From the NCBI GenBank assembly GCA_903851035.1, contig CAINND010000061.1, forward strand, positions 1-61,114: a stretch of DNA of 61,114 nucleotides, in the 5' to 3' direction. Position numbers and translations under genes: made by a program. This DNA comes from an uncultured Acidobacteriota bacterium. Its GTDB lineage: Bacteria > Acidobacteriota > Terriglobia > Terriglobales > Acidobacteriaceae. This document shows positions 1 through 7,898 of this stretch, in pieces. The notes beneath the pieces were generated by a model. It did not search any database, was not told the DNA's origin, and was given only the letters and a program-made list of their open reading frames with translations. Within the stretch, counting starts at the first letter, position 1. The number at the start of each line of letters is the position of its first letter.

Positions 1-27
1 CACAGGTTCCAAGGAGATCACGCGAAA

Positions 28-390
28 ATGTCCACGACCACTTCCACGCCCGAAGTCAAGAACGCTCCGCTCACCCTAACCCCTTCGGCCATCGCCAAGG
101 TCAAGGAGATCATGGCGCAGCAGACCCCGGTTCCCAGCGGCCTCCGCGTGGGCGTCGTCGGTGGCGGTTGCTCCGGCTTCTCCTACAGCATGCAGTTTGA
201 AACCAGCGCCGGAGCCATGGACAAGACCTTCGAGTTCGACGGCCTGAAGGTTTACATCGACGCCACCTCGCTGATGTATTTGCAGGGTGCCAGCGTGGAT
301 TATGTGGAAACGCTTGAGGGCGCGGGCTTCAAGTTCGAAAATCCGAACGTGAAGAGCACCTGCGGCTGCGGCTCCTCCTTCAGCGTGTAA
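28..390 (+). CDS. HesB/IscA-family Fe-S cluster assembly/insertion protein
   Basis: A 120-residue A-type iron-sulfur carrier that should bind Fe-S clusters and hand them to apoproteins in the cytoplasm. The three family cysteines are all present: one in GGGCSGFSY (near residue 48) and two in the C-terminal STCGCGSSF motif (near residues 112-114). The N-terminal 15 residues are a polar extension; the body matches the usual ~105-residue length. The ATG is preceded by AAGGAG at 11-16. It is followed directly by a strong bidirectional hairpin. IscA, ErpA and SufA cannot be told apart by sequence alone, and no isc or suf genes are beside it, so no symbol is given. Confidence 0.93.
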   Translation: MSTTTSTPEVKNAPLTLTPSAIAKVKEIMAQQTPVPSGLRVGVVGGGCSGFSYSMQFETSAGAMDKTFEFDGLKVYIDATSLMYLQGASVDYVETLEGAGFKFENPNVKSTCGCGSSFSV

Positions 391-409
391 CGCACAATTT
401 TTCGCACGG

Positions 410-437
410 AAAAGCCCCGCCATTGCGCGGGGCTTTT
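410..437. terminator. Bidirectional rho-independent terminator
   Basis: A perfect 11-bp stem (AAAAGCCCCGC at 410-420 pairing with 427-437) around a 6-nt loop. The stem's own A and T tails give a U-run in both directions. It sits between the IscA-like gene and the convergent pseudopilin gene ending at 459, so it can serve both. Confidence 0.88.
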
Positions 438-458
438 GCTATGCCTGCAAACCAAATG

Positions 459-1487
459 TCAGGGATTCGTGGTGCTGGTGCCGCTGCCTGTGCCCGAGTT
501 GGAGCCGCCGGGGTTGGTACCGCTGCCCGGGGGATTTCCGCTGCCGGGGCCGTTGCCGAAAGTATTGCTGCTGCCGCTGCCCAGGGTGTTGCCGCCGCCC
601 TGATTGCCCGTGCTGGTGCCATTCGCGTTGGTGCTGCTGCCGGTGTTGCCGTTCGCAAATTCGCCAAAGTACATCTTGGGATTGAACGGCCCAACCAGCA
701 GTTGTCCCTTGTCAAAGGTCGGATCGTAGATGAAGAACCAATCGCTGTAGCGGCTTTTGTCGCCAAAGGAGTGGATGCCCATCTTCTTTGACTTGCTGAC
801 CACGCCGTAGATGTCTCCGCCCAGCACCTGCCCGTTGGCCGCGTTCGCTCCACCGGCAAGCGCCGTGCCGTTGGCGCTCTGCCCAAAGGCGCTGCCCGAC
901 GTACTGCCGAAAGCACTGCCGGAAGAACTGCCAAACGCGCTGCCGGATGAATTGCCGAAGGCACTGCCCGAGGTTCCTCCCGCGCTCGGGGTTGTTGCCG
1001 TCCCCGTGGAGCCGCTGACGCTGCCTGTGCCGGAGGATGCGTCGCCCGTGCCGCTGTCGTCGCTCCCCGCGCTGTTCTTGCCGCCGTTTTTGGCGTCAGC
1101 CTGCACCGCCGCGCTGGCGGTTTTGGCCAGGCTGGAGCCGTTCAGGTTGAGCAGGTCGGCCAGGTGCACCATCTTCCACTCCCCGTCCGGAGCCATGGGG
1201 TCCTTGTAGCGCTTACGCAGAAAACGAATCTTATTCGTGTTTTCAAGCTGTTCAATGGTGGAGGGGTAGCGGCCCACCTTGCGGTAGTAGCGCCGCACCG
1301 CGCGCTCGTACTGTTCGCCGCGGTGGATCATCTCCACCTCGCGGTCGCGCAGGATCAAACGCTTGTAGTTGTAGGCAACGCTGAGCAGGGTGATGGTGAT
1401 GACCGCCACGGCAATCATCAGGAACAGCAGCATGTAGCCACACTGGCGGCCCCGGACGGCTCTCCGCGGGTTCCGCAGCCGGATCAT
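459..1487 (-). CDS. GspG-like pseudopilin with Gly/Ser-rich repetitive tail
   Basis: A 342-residue protein. The ATG at 1487 is chosen because it overlaps the stop of the previous gene (ATGA) and places a short basic leader before the membrane segment GYMLLFLMIAVAVITITLL. A prepilin-like Gly-Tyr junction is visible, but the Glu expected at +5 of classical pilins is absent, as in some minor pseudopilins. Residues of about 60-115 (YERAVRRYYRKVGRYPSTIEQL, then KDPMAPDGEW) resemble the GspG globular domain. From about residue 140 on, the protein is low-complexity Gly/Ser/Asn/Thr, including four 8-residue GSAFG-type repeats (DNA 882-977). It is the last gene of the pilus operon and is probably anchored in the inner membrane or assembled into the fibre tip; this is inferred. 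Confidence 0.8.
   Translation of the reverse strand: MIRLRNPRRAVRGRQCGYMLLFLMIAVAVITITLLSVAYNYKRLILRDREVEMIHRGEQYERAVRRYYRKVGRYPSTIEQLENTNKIRFLRKRYKDPMAPDGEWKMVHLADLLNLNGSSLAKTASAAVQADAKNGGKNSAGSDDSGTGDASSGTGSVSGSTGTATTPSAGGTSGSAFGNSSGSAFGSSSGSAFGSTSGSAFGQSANGTALAGGANAANGQVLGGDIYGVVSKSKKMGIHSFGDKSRYSDWFFIYDPTFDKGQLLVGPFNPKMYFGEFANGNTGSSTNANGTSTGNQGGGNTLGSGSSNTFGNGPGSGNPPGSGTNPGGSNSGTGSGTSTTNP
882..977 (-). repeat. Four 24-bp tandem repeats inside the pseudopilin gene
   Basis: Four consecutive diverged 24-bp units (882-905, 906-929, 930-953, 954-977) encode GSAFG(N/S/Q)(S/T)S-type octapeptides on the minus strand. In-frame repeats of this kind can change copy number without breaking the reading frame. 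Confidence 0.8.
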
Positions 1488-2056
1488 CGCTCCAGGCCCT
1501 GCGCCAGGGGAATGTTTTCCTTGTGACTGGTCATCAGGTCTTCCACCTCGGCGTCGCGAAGGTTGATGCGCGCGATGCGATAGTGGCGGTTCACCACGTC
1601 GCCTTCGTGGGCAATCCACACGTCATCGCCCTGGCTGAAGAATCCCCGGGGCTTTTCGCCGTTGGCCTTGCTCATGCCAAAGAATTTCAGCGGGATGGGC
1701 GGTGCCACCGGGATGGCGCGCGCCGCCGCCTGCTGTTGCGCCTGCTGCTCCAGTTGCGCTTTCTTCAGCGGAGAAATCTTGACCTTTTCAATCGGCAGCG
1801 GCTCGTCGGTGGCACGGAAGATGTTGCGCCCCGTCCCCTCGTAGCGCACGTTCTCGCCGGCCGCCAGCAGGTCCAGGTGCAGCCGCGGGTCGAGCGCGTC
1901 GGCGGGCACGGCCACGGCGTGTTTGTGTTCGGTGGATGCCACGGGCGCCACCGGCCCGGGCTGCGAACGCATTTGCCACAGCACGGTCAGCACGGCCACA
2001 ACGGCCAGTGCAATCGCCATGTAGGTCTTTCCCTTGCTCGTGGAGGGCGCGGTCAT
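1484..2056 (-). CDS. PilP-like pilus assembly protein
   Basis: A 190-residue protein with one N-terminal membrane anchor (residues about 12-28), a proline/glutamine-rich linker (LEQQAQQQAAARAIPVAPPIP) and a C-terminal beta-rich domain (KFFGMSKANG... GDDVWIAHEGDVVNRHYRI) like PilP/GspC homology-region domains. It should join the PilMNO inner-membrane platform to the outer-membrane secretin. It has ATGA overlaps with both neighbours, which implies translational coupling. The PilP assignment comes from position after PilO and fold-like pattern; the lipobox Cys of canonical PilP is not seen, so GspC-like is the alternative. Confidence 0.72.
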   Translation of the reverse strand: MTAPSTSKGKTYMAIALAVVAVLTVLWQMRSQPGPVAPVASTEHKHAVAVPADALDPRLHLDLLAAGENVRYEGTGRNIFRATDEPLPIEKVKISPLKKAQLEQQAQQQAAARAIPVAPPIPLKFFGMSKANGEKPRGFFSQGDDVWIAHEGDVVNRHYRIARINLRDAEVEDLMTSHKENIPLAQGLER

Positions 2057-2604
2057 TGGTCGCTCCTGAGGAAGGTGGAGATTTTTACCTGCACCGTCAG
2101 TTGGCCGTCCTTCATGCCGCTAAAGCTCACGCCATCCACCAGCAGCATCATCTTCTGCCGTTCCATGGCGTTCAAAAAGCGGATGTCCTGCTCGTAGCTG
2201 CCTCTTACCTGGATGGTGATGCTCAGCTGCTGGAAGCCGGCGGGAATGTCACGCTGGCTCAAGCTGTCATCGTAATGCACGCGGCTGACTTCCACTCCGG
2301 CCTCCTTGGCCGTGTGCGAAATCTGCTCAGACATGGCGGAATAGTGCCGGGTCAGCCGCTCGTTCAGGAAATCGCTTTCCTGCTTGCGCGTCGTTTCAAT
2401 CTTCTCGTGGATGCCGCGCGCCGGGGCCGTAGCCTGCGCCTTCTCCATCTTTTCCAACCGCAGCGTCTCGTACTGTTTCTGCCTCTCCGCACGGCCCGAG
2501 GCCAGTGGAGAAACCAGCACGCCCACGGCGGCCACGTCGGCCAGCAGCAGTACGCCGGCCACAATCAGCAACTGGGTGCGCAGGTCGCGCAGTTCGCCAA
2601 TCAT
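2053..2604 (-). CDS. pilO: PilO-like type IV pilus inner-membrane protein
   Basis: A 183-residue bitopic protein: a short cytoplasmic tail, one membrane helix (TQLLIVAGVLLLADVAAVGVLV), a coiled-coil stretch (about residues 35-95) and a C-terminal alpha/beta domain (EVSRVHYDD... LSITIQVRGSYEQDIRFLNAMER). This is the PilO/GspM plan, which dimerises with PilN in the alignment complex. The ATG overlaps the pilN-like stop as ATGA and its own stop overlaps the next start, so the block is tightly coupled. Confidence 0.82.
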   Translation of the reverse strand: MIGELRDLRTQLLIVAGVLLLADVAAVGVLVSPLASGRAERQKQYETLRLEKMEKAQATAPARGIHEKIETTRKQESDFLNERLTRHYSAMSEQISHTAKEAGVEVSRVHYDDSLSQRDIPAGFQQLSITIQVRGSYEQDIRFLNAMERQKMMLLVDGVSFSGMKDGQLTVQVKISTFLRSDQ

Positions 2605-3227
2605 CGCGCGCCTCCCTTTGCCGCATCGGCCGCAGCCGGCTCGGCAATCCTCACCTTGATGGGGACATAGGTGGCCGTCAACTGGAAGCGCACCGTGTCC
2701 TCGATTTCCTTCTCCCTGATCTCGGATTCCTCAACGATGCGCGCATCGCGGAAGGCCGGCGACTGTTCCAGCCGCTTCACCAGCTCCACCGCCGCGTCGC
2801 GGCTGGTCCCCGTCACGGTCAGGTGCACGGTCACCGAGTTGTCGGCCGGGTGCAGCTCCGGCGCGATGCTGGAGATGTGCAGGTGCGCCGGCATGATTTT
2901 TTCCATCTGCATGAAGACCCGCGTCCAACTGAAGGTCTTGCGGGCGATCATCCCGTTAAAGAACTTCGAGCGCTCCACCACAATGTTGTTGGCGGGCGCG
3001 TCCAGCACCTGCTGCGCCTCGCGGCGCTGCGCGTCCAGGGCGTCAACCTCGCTCTGCACCTGGGCAACCTTCGCCTCCACGGCGCGCGTCTGGCGCCAGC
3101 CGGAAAGTGCGGTTACCACCAGCACCACGGTACAAACCGCCAGCAGCAGAATCCATCCGCCCCAGCGCAGCAATACGCGGCGCACGTCCAGGAAGGGCTT
3201 GGAGGCAAGATTGATATTGAGTTGCAC
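2601..3227 (-). CDS. pilN: PilN-like type IV pilus inner-membrane protein
   Basis: A 208-residue protein with a GTG start (3227) preceded by GAGGAAACTAACG. It opens with QLNINLASKPF, matching the N-terminal INLL-like peptide by which PilN binds PilM. One membrane helix follows (WILLLAVCTVVLVVTAL), then a heptad-rich coiled coil (about residues 50-85) and a ferredoxin-like C-terminal domain. It is the partner of PilO in the inner-membrane alignment complex. The start lies 2 bp after the pilM stop. Confidence 0.85.
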   Translation of the reverse strand: MQLNINLASKPFLDVRRVLLRWGGWILLLAVCTVVLVVTALSGWRQTRAVEAKVAQVQSEVDALDAQRREAQQVLDAPANNIVVERSKFFNGMIARKTFSWTRVFMQMEKIMPAHLHISSIAPELHPADNSVTVHLTVTGTSRDAAVELVKRLEQSPAFRDARIVEESEIREKEIEDTVRFQLTATYVPIKVRIAEPAAADAAKGGAR

Positions 3228-3229
3228 CG

Positions 3230-4123
3230 TTAGTTTCCTCGTTCCTGCAACAGGACCGCCACGGCCCCGGCAAACTCATTGGCAACGTCGGCTTCCACCG
3301 CGCCTTTTGCAATCAGCTCGCGCACCGGGACGCCGGCCTGCGCCTCCAAGGCTCCGGCCAGCGCGGCAACCGTTCCAGGTCCATTCAGCAGCAAGCGCTC
3401 CACGTTGGCCCCGTGATGATCCTGGAAGTACACCAACGAGGGGTAGATGTCATCGGCCATGCGCTCCACCGTTGGAGTGGTGTCGCCGTAGCCTTCCAGC
3501 GTGCGCAGCAGTAACAGGTTGCCGTCCTGCACAATCGCTACCGTGGTCGTATCCAGGCTGAGCTTCAGCATCAGGGTGGCGCCGGTCTCCGGCACGGCGG
3601 CCAGCGCCGCCAGGCTTGCGGGCAGCACCACGCCGGGCTCGCATCCAGCGGCGCGGAAGGCGCTCTCGTACTCCGCCAGCGTGCTGTGTGGAATGACGGC
3701 GGCAACCACATGCAGACCCTGCGCCGTGCGCTGCACGTCAAAGCTTACCGAGGCCTTCTCGACGTCGAATGGCAAGGACTTGCGCAGCCGGAAGCGCACT
3801 GCCTGCTCGGCCTCGCCGCGCCGCTCGGGCAGGGAATCGAAGTCCAGGATCGTGACCCGGGCGGCCGCGTCGGGCAGCACGGCAATTACGTTCTGGCCGC
3901 GTGCGCCGGTGGCCAGCAGGGCCTGGCCCAGGGCATCGCTCACTGCCGCGGAGTTCAGCACGTTGGGCACGCCCAGCGCGGGCGTAAGCGCACTGGAGGG
4001 CAGCGCACGCGTGTGGCAGGCGGTGATGCCGCCTTCGCCCTCGCGGCGCAGCACGGCCACGCCGCGCGCGGTAATCTCGCAGGCGACGCGGGGCAGGCGG
4101 AGTGTGTTCTTCTTTTCGCGCAT
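3230..4123 (-). CDS. pilM: PilM-like actin-fold pilus assembly ATPase
   Basis: A 297-residue cytoplasmic protein with the order and features of PilM/GspL-cytoplasmic domains. It has an N-terminal beta-rich subdomain, then PDAAARVTILDFDSLPERRGEAEQAVRFRLRKSLPFDVEKASVSFDV, the helix-strand region conserved in PilM, and later TTTVAIVQDGNLLLLRTLEG, an actin-like nucleotide-binding beta-hairpin. It should bind the N-terminus of PilN and link the platform to the PilB motor. The start overlaps the PilB stop by one base (TGATG). It is somewhat shorter than the usual ~350 residues. Confidence 0.85.
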   Translation of the reverse strand: MREKKNTLRLPRVACEITARGVAVLRREGEGGITACHTRALPSSALTPALGVPNVLNSAAVSDALGQALLATGARGQNVIAVLPDAAARVTILDFDSLPERRGEAEQAVRFRLRKSLPFDVEKASVSFDVQRTAQGLHVVAAVIPHSTLAEYESAFRAAGCEPGVVLPASLAALAAVPETGATLMLKLSLDTTTVAIVQDGNLLLLRTLEGYGDTTPTVERMADDIYPSLVYFQDHHGANVERLLLNGPGTVAALAGALEAQAGVPVRELIAKGAVEADVANEFAGAVAVLLQERGN

Positions 4124-5760
4124 CAGCGTGTGGACTCGATGAACGTGACTTTGTTGATTTCCTTCAGCGTCGTAATTCCCGTGCGCACCTTGGCCAGCGC
4201 CGACTCACGCAGAAAGTTCATACCTTCCTCGCGCGCCGCCCGCCGGATCTCCGAACTTGGCCGCCGCTCCAGGATCAGTTCGCGGATGTGGTCGGTCAAA
4301 TCCAGCAACTCGTGTATCGCCGTGCGGCCGTGGAAGCCCGTGCCGGCGCACTCCATGCAGCCCGGCCCCTCGTAAAAGGGTACGTCTCTCCACTCGGAGG
4401 GCACCAGCCCGCTGGCTACCAGTTGCTCGTCAGTGTACTTGATCTCGCGCTTGCAGTGGCGGCAGATTAAGCGCACCAGCCGCTGCGCCAGGATGCAATT
4501 TAGTGACGAAACGAAATTGTAAGGCTCCACGCCCATGTTCAGAAAGCGCCCGATCACGTCCACCACGTTGTTGGCGTGCACCGTGGTGAACACCAAGTGA
4601 CCGGTCAGCGCGGAGTTGATGGCGATCTGCGCCGTCTCCTGATCGCGGATTTCGCCCACCATGATCTTGTCCGGGTCGTGGCGCAGGATGCTGCGCAAGC
4701 CGCGAGCGAAGGTCAGGCCCTTCTTTTCATTCACCGGAATCTGGGTGATGCCGCGCAACTGGTACTCCACCGGGTCTTCGATGGTGATGATCTTGTCTTC
4801 GTCGCTCTTGATCTCGTTCAGCGCGGCGTACAGCGTCGTCGTCTTGCCGCTGCCCGTCGGGCCCGTCACCAGCACCATGCCATAGGGCTCGGCAATGTAC
4901 TGGCGGAATTTCTTGAGGTCGTCTTCCGCAAAGCCCACCACGTCGAGCGTCAGCTTGTGGAACTGCTCGCTCATGCTCTCCTTGTCCAGCACGCGCAGCA
5001 CGGCGTCTTCACCGTGGATGCTGGGCATGATGGATACGCGGAAGTCAATAAAGCGGCCGTTGTAGCGCACCCGGAAGCGGCCATCCTGCGGCACGCGGCG
5101 CTCGGCAATGTCCAGTTCGCTCATCACCTTGATGCGGCTGATGATGGTGGAGTGATGCTCGCGCGCGATGGGCTTCATCGCCTCCTGCAGCACGCCGTCA
5201 ATGCGGTACTTGATCACCACCGAGTCGTCGCGGGTCTCCATGTGAATGTCACTGGCGCGGCGCTGCAAGGCGCTGAAGATGGTGGTATCCACCAGGCGGA
5301 TGATTGGGCTGGTGTCGTTCTCCGCCGTCAGCTTTTCAATCGAGATGGTCTCGTCGCTGCCCGCGTCGTCGTCGTGCACCACGTCCAGCGTAAAGGTCTC
5401 ACCGGCCTCGTCCAGCACGCGCTGCGACTGCTCGGTCTTCTTCAGGATGTCGGTGATTTCCGTCAGCGTGGCTACCCGCGGCAACACGCGGCGGTTCAGC
5501 AGCAGGCTGATCTCGTCAATCACGCTGAGCTGGCTGGGGTCGCTCAGGGCAATGGCCAGCCGCCCGTCCTCCAGCTCTTCCAGCGGCACAAAGTTGAAGC
5601 GGAACATCAACTCCACCGGCACCTTGCGGAAGAGCTCGTGCTGCACCCGGAAGCCCTGCAGTTGCACATACTCGCAGCGATAGCGGTGCGCCAGTTCCTG
5701 GGCGCGCTTCTGCTCGTCGCTTGCGTCCGAATTCGGCTCCACGAATAGCTGTTGTGTCAT
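4123..5760 (-). CDS. pilB: PilB/GspE-type pilus extension or secretion ATPase
   Basis: A 545-residue AAA+-like secretion ATPase that powers pilin polymerisation at the cytoplasmic face. An N-terminal MshEN-type domain (about 1-140) precedes the catalytic core. The Walker A GPTGSGKTT is at residues 300-308, and the Asp box (ITIEDPVEYQ), the Walker B region (DKIMVGEIRDQETAQIA) and the His box (TGHLVFTTVHANN) follow. A C-terminal zinc motif CRHC...CMEC is present, which separates PilB/GspE from the retraction ATPase PilT. The gene is 43 bp downstream of pilC and overlaps pilM by one base. Whether the system is a pilus or a type II secretion machine is not decided by this protein; the pilMNO genes favour a pilus. 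Confidence 0.92.
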   Translation of the reverse strand: MTQQLFVEPNSDASDEQKRAQELAHRYRCEYVQLQGFRVQHELFRKVPVELMFRFNFVPLEELEDGRLAIALSDPSQLSVIDEISLLLNRRVLPRVATLTEITDILKKTEQSQRVLDEAGETFTLDVVHDDDAGSDETISIEKLTAENDTSPIIRLVDTTIFSALQRRASDIHMETRDDSVVIKYRIDGVLQEAMKPIAREHHSTIISRIKVMSELDIAERRVPQDGRFRVRYNGRFIDFRVSIMPSIHGEDAVLRVLDKESMSEQFHKLTLDVVGFAEDDLKKFRQYIAEPYGMVLVTGPTGSGKTTTLYAALNEIKSDEDKIITIEDPVEYQLRGITQIPVNEKKGLTFARGLRSILRHDPDKIMVGEIRDQETAQIAINSALTGHLVFTTVHANNVVDVIGRFLNMGVEPYNFVSSLNCILAQRLVRLICRHCKREIKYTDEQLVASGLVPSEWRDVPFYEGPGCMECAGTGFHGRTAIHELLDLTDHIRELILERRPSSEIRRAAREEGMNFLRESALAKVRTGITTLKEINKVTFIESTR

Positions 5761-5803
5761 AACCCTCGCACTGCTTTTCTGTCCTGCGTATTACGCCACG
5801 CGC

Positions 5804-7006
5804 TTAACCGGCCGTAAAGCTGAAGATCGGCAGGTACAGCGAAATCAGGATGAATCCCACCACCACGCCCATAAACACCAGCAGCAGCGGCTCAATCAGG
5901 CTCATGGCAGCCGACATGGCCGACTGCACGTCCTCTTCGTAAAACTCCGCCACCGAGTTCAGCATCGTCGGCAGGGCGCCGGTGGCCTCGCCCACTTCTA
6001 TCATCTCCACCGCCAGCTCCGGAAAGACGCCCGTCTGCTCCAGGCTTTTGCTCAGCGGCTGCCCCTCGCGCACCTTCTGCGAGGCCTCTTTAATGCCGTT
6101 CACAATCAGGCGGCTGGTCATGGATTGCCCTGCCGTCTCCAGCCCATTCACCAGCGGAAGGCCGCCGCTCAGCAGGGTGGACATCATGCGAGAGAACATT
6201 GCCACCTGGTAGCGCTGCCAGATGCTGCCAATGACCGGTACATTCAGTTTAATCCGGTCCATCGTCTCCGCGCCGTTCGCCGTGCGCCCCCAGGCCCTCA
6301 GCCCGAAGAAGACGCCCACCACGCCCAGCACAATCAGCGGCAGGTAGTGTTTAGCGGCCATTGCCGTGTTGATGGTGAACTCGGTCATCGCCGGCAGCTT
6401 CTGGTTCAGGTCGCTGAAGAGCTGCGCAAACTTCGGAATCACGAATGTGACCAGGCAGATGATCAGCGCGATGACGCCCACAATCAAAATCGCCGGGTAA
6501 ATCAGCGAAGAGATCAGCTTTTTGCGGAAGCTCAATGACAGGCGCTGGAAGCTGACATAGCGCGAGAGCACCTCGTCCAGGTTGCCGCTCTTTTCGCCTG
6601 CCATCAGCGTGGTGGAATAAATCTTCGGGAAGGCGCCCTGCGCTTCAAAGGCGTCGCTGATGAGCTGTCCGCCCTTGGTGCGGTCGCGCACATCCTCCAG
6701 CAGCATGCGGAAATACTGGTTGCGCTGCCGCTTGGCCAAAAGCTCCAGGGCCTGCACAATGGGCAACCCGGCGCGCACCAGTGTTAAAAACTGCTGGTTG
6801 AAGATGACAAATTGTTCCAGCGTGACCTTGCGGCGTTTGGGCAGGCGCAACTCGCCGCCGCTCAGCAGCCCGCGGTTTTTCACCGAGTAAACCAGGTAGC
6901 CGGCCGACTGGTAGCGGTCGCGAATCTCCATGGCGGAAAAGCCGCTCTCGATCTTCTCGATCAGAGTGCCCCGCTCGTCCGCCGCGCGTATTACGAACTC
7001 CGCCAT
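5804..7006 (-). CDS. pilC: PilC/GspF-type polytopic platform protein
   Basis: A 400-residue inner-membrane platform protein. An N-terminal region (RAADERGTLIEKIESGFSAMEIRDRYQSAGY) is followed by two GspF repeats with the typical FNQQFLTLVRAGLPIVQALELLAKRQ and FSRMMSTLLSGGLPLVNGLETAGQSM motifs, each ending in membrane helices (SSLIYPAILIVGVIALIICLVTFVIPKF; LLLVFMGVVVGFILISLYLPIF). PilC converts PilB ATPase motion into pilin extraction. Length is normal for the family. It is the first gene of the 7006-459 operon. Confidence 0.92.
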   Translation of the reverse strand: MAEFVIRAADERGTLIEKIESGFSAMEIRDRYQSAGYLVYSVKNRGLLSGGELRLPKRRKVTLEQFVIFNQQFLTLVRAGLPIVQALELLAKRQRNQYFRMLLEDVRDRTKGGQLISDAFEAQGAFPKIYSTTLMAGEKSGNLDEVLSRYVSFQRLSLSFRKKLISSLIYPAILIVGVIALIICLVTFVIPKFAQLFSDLNQKLPAMTEFTINTAMAAKHYLPLIVLGVVGVFFGLRAWGRTANGAETMDRIKLNVPVIGSIWQRYQVAMFSRMMSTLLSGGLPLVNGLETAGQSMTSRLIVNGIKEASQKVREGQPLSKSLEQTGVFPELAVEMIEVGEATGALPTMLNSVAEFYEEDVQSAMSAAMSLIEPLLLVFMGVVVGFILISLYLPIFSFTAG

Positions 7007-7181
7007 GCGCCCCCGTCCACGGCTGCTGCCGCCCGCCGCACCGACTCAGTGTAACACCCTGATAGCCATGGGATTGTCGCCCGCCGCCGGGCTTATTATC
7101 CCAATCTCACAAAGCGGTCACCGGCCATCCACGCAACTCGAAAAGCTGCCGGCAAGGCAAGCCCACCCGGGCCTGCAATGC

Positions 7182-7853
7182 CTACGGCGTCAGGGTGCCG
7201 CCTTCCAGCACTTCCACCCCCGCCGGAGGAGAAAACTTGAAGCCTGCTTCGCTCAGCGGCACATTTTCCTTCTGCTGGCTAAAGCGGAACTCCGTGGTGC
7301 TGCCATCCAGCTCCGCCATCACCATCCGCCGCACCCAGCCCTCGCCGTCGCACTCCAGCAGCACCTGGCTCACGCGGTCTTCCATCCCCACGGGAATGCC
7401 GCGCAGCATCACGCCGCCCGGGGTGGTTGGCTGCACATCCGGAGCCAGTGACAGCCCGCGCAGCTCCTTTTCCAGATGCGCATGCCCCAGCAGCAGCCGC
7501 AGCGGAGAGCGCAGATCGTCCAGATTCTTCAGCCTTGTGCGCCGCGCCTGCGCCTCGCCCGGCACATAAAACCATGCCATGGCGCCATCGGTCACAAAGA
7601 GCTTGTGCCGCGGAGAGGTGTACTCCCAGCGCATCCGACCGGGCTTTTTCAGCAGCAGTGTGCCACTTTCGCTGCGATGCATCCCCCCGCCGCTGTAGCT
7701 TTCGGTAAAGTCCGCGCGCAGGGTCTTCATCGCGTTGTAGCGCGCATCCACCCGCGCCGCCAGTTGGCGCGCGTCCATTACCGGGGATTGCGCAAGACCC
7801 GGCAGCGCCAGCGCGCCGACCAGCAGAAAGGGAAGTATCCACCGCATCTTCAT
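7182..7853 (-). CDS. lolA: LolA-like periplasmic outer-membrane lipoprotein carrier
   Basis: A 223-residue exported protein. The signal peptide MKMRWILPFLLVGALALPGLAQ precedes a LolA-type unclosed beta-barrel: RYNAMKTLRADFTESYSGGGMHRSESGTLLLKKPGRMRWEY is a clear match to the N-terminal LolA consensus (YxxxxxxxAxFxQ...G.L...KPGRMRW). It would shuttle lipoproteins, or related lipids, from inner to outer membrane. It is downstream of an ABC-2 transporter and a TPR-like protein on the same strand with a 45-bp gap, so it is probably co-transcribed with them. A related LolA-fold lipid carrier role is possible. Confidence 0.85.
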   Translation of the reverse strand: MKMRWILPFLLVGALALPGLAQSPVMDARQLAARVDARYNAMKTLRADFTESYSGGGMHRSESGTLLLKKPGRMRWEYTSPRHKLFVTDGAMAWFYVPGEAQARRTRLKNLDDLRSPLRLLLGHAHLEKELRGLSLAPDVQPTTPGGVMLRGIPVGMEDRVSQVLLECDGEGWVRRMVMAELDGSTTEFRFSQQKENVPLSEAGFKFSPPAGVEVLEGGTLTP

Positions 7854-7898
7854 GATTTCAATTTCAACATGATGTCAATTGCAATGATGATTCCAAAT

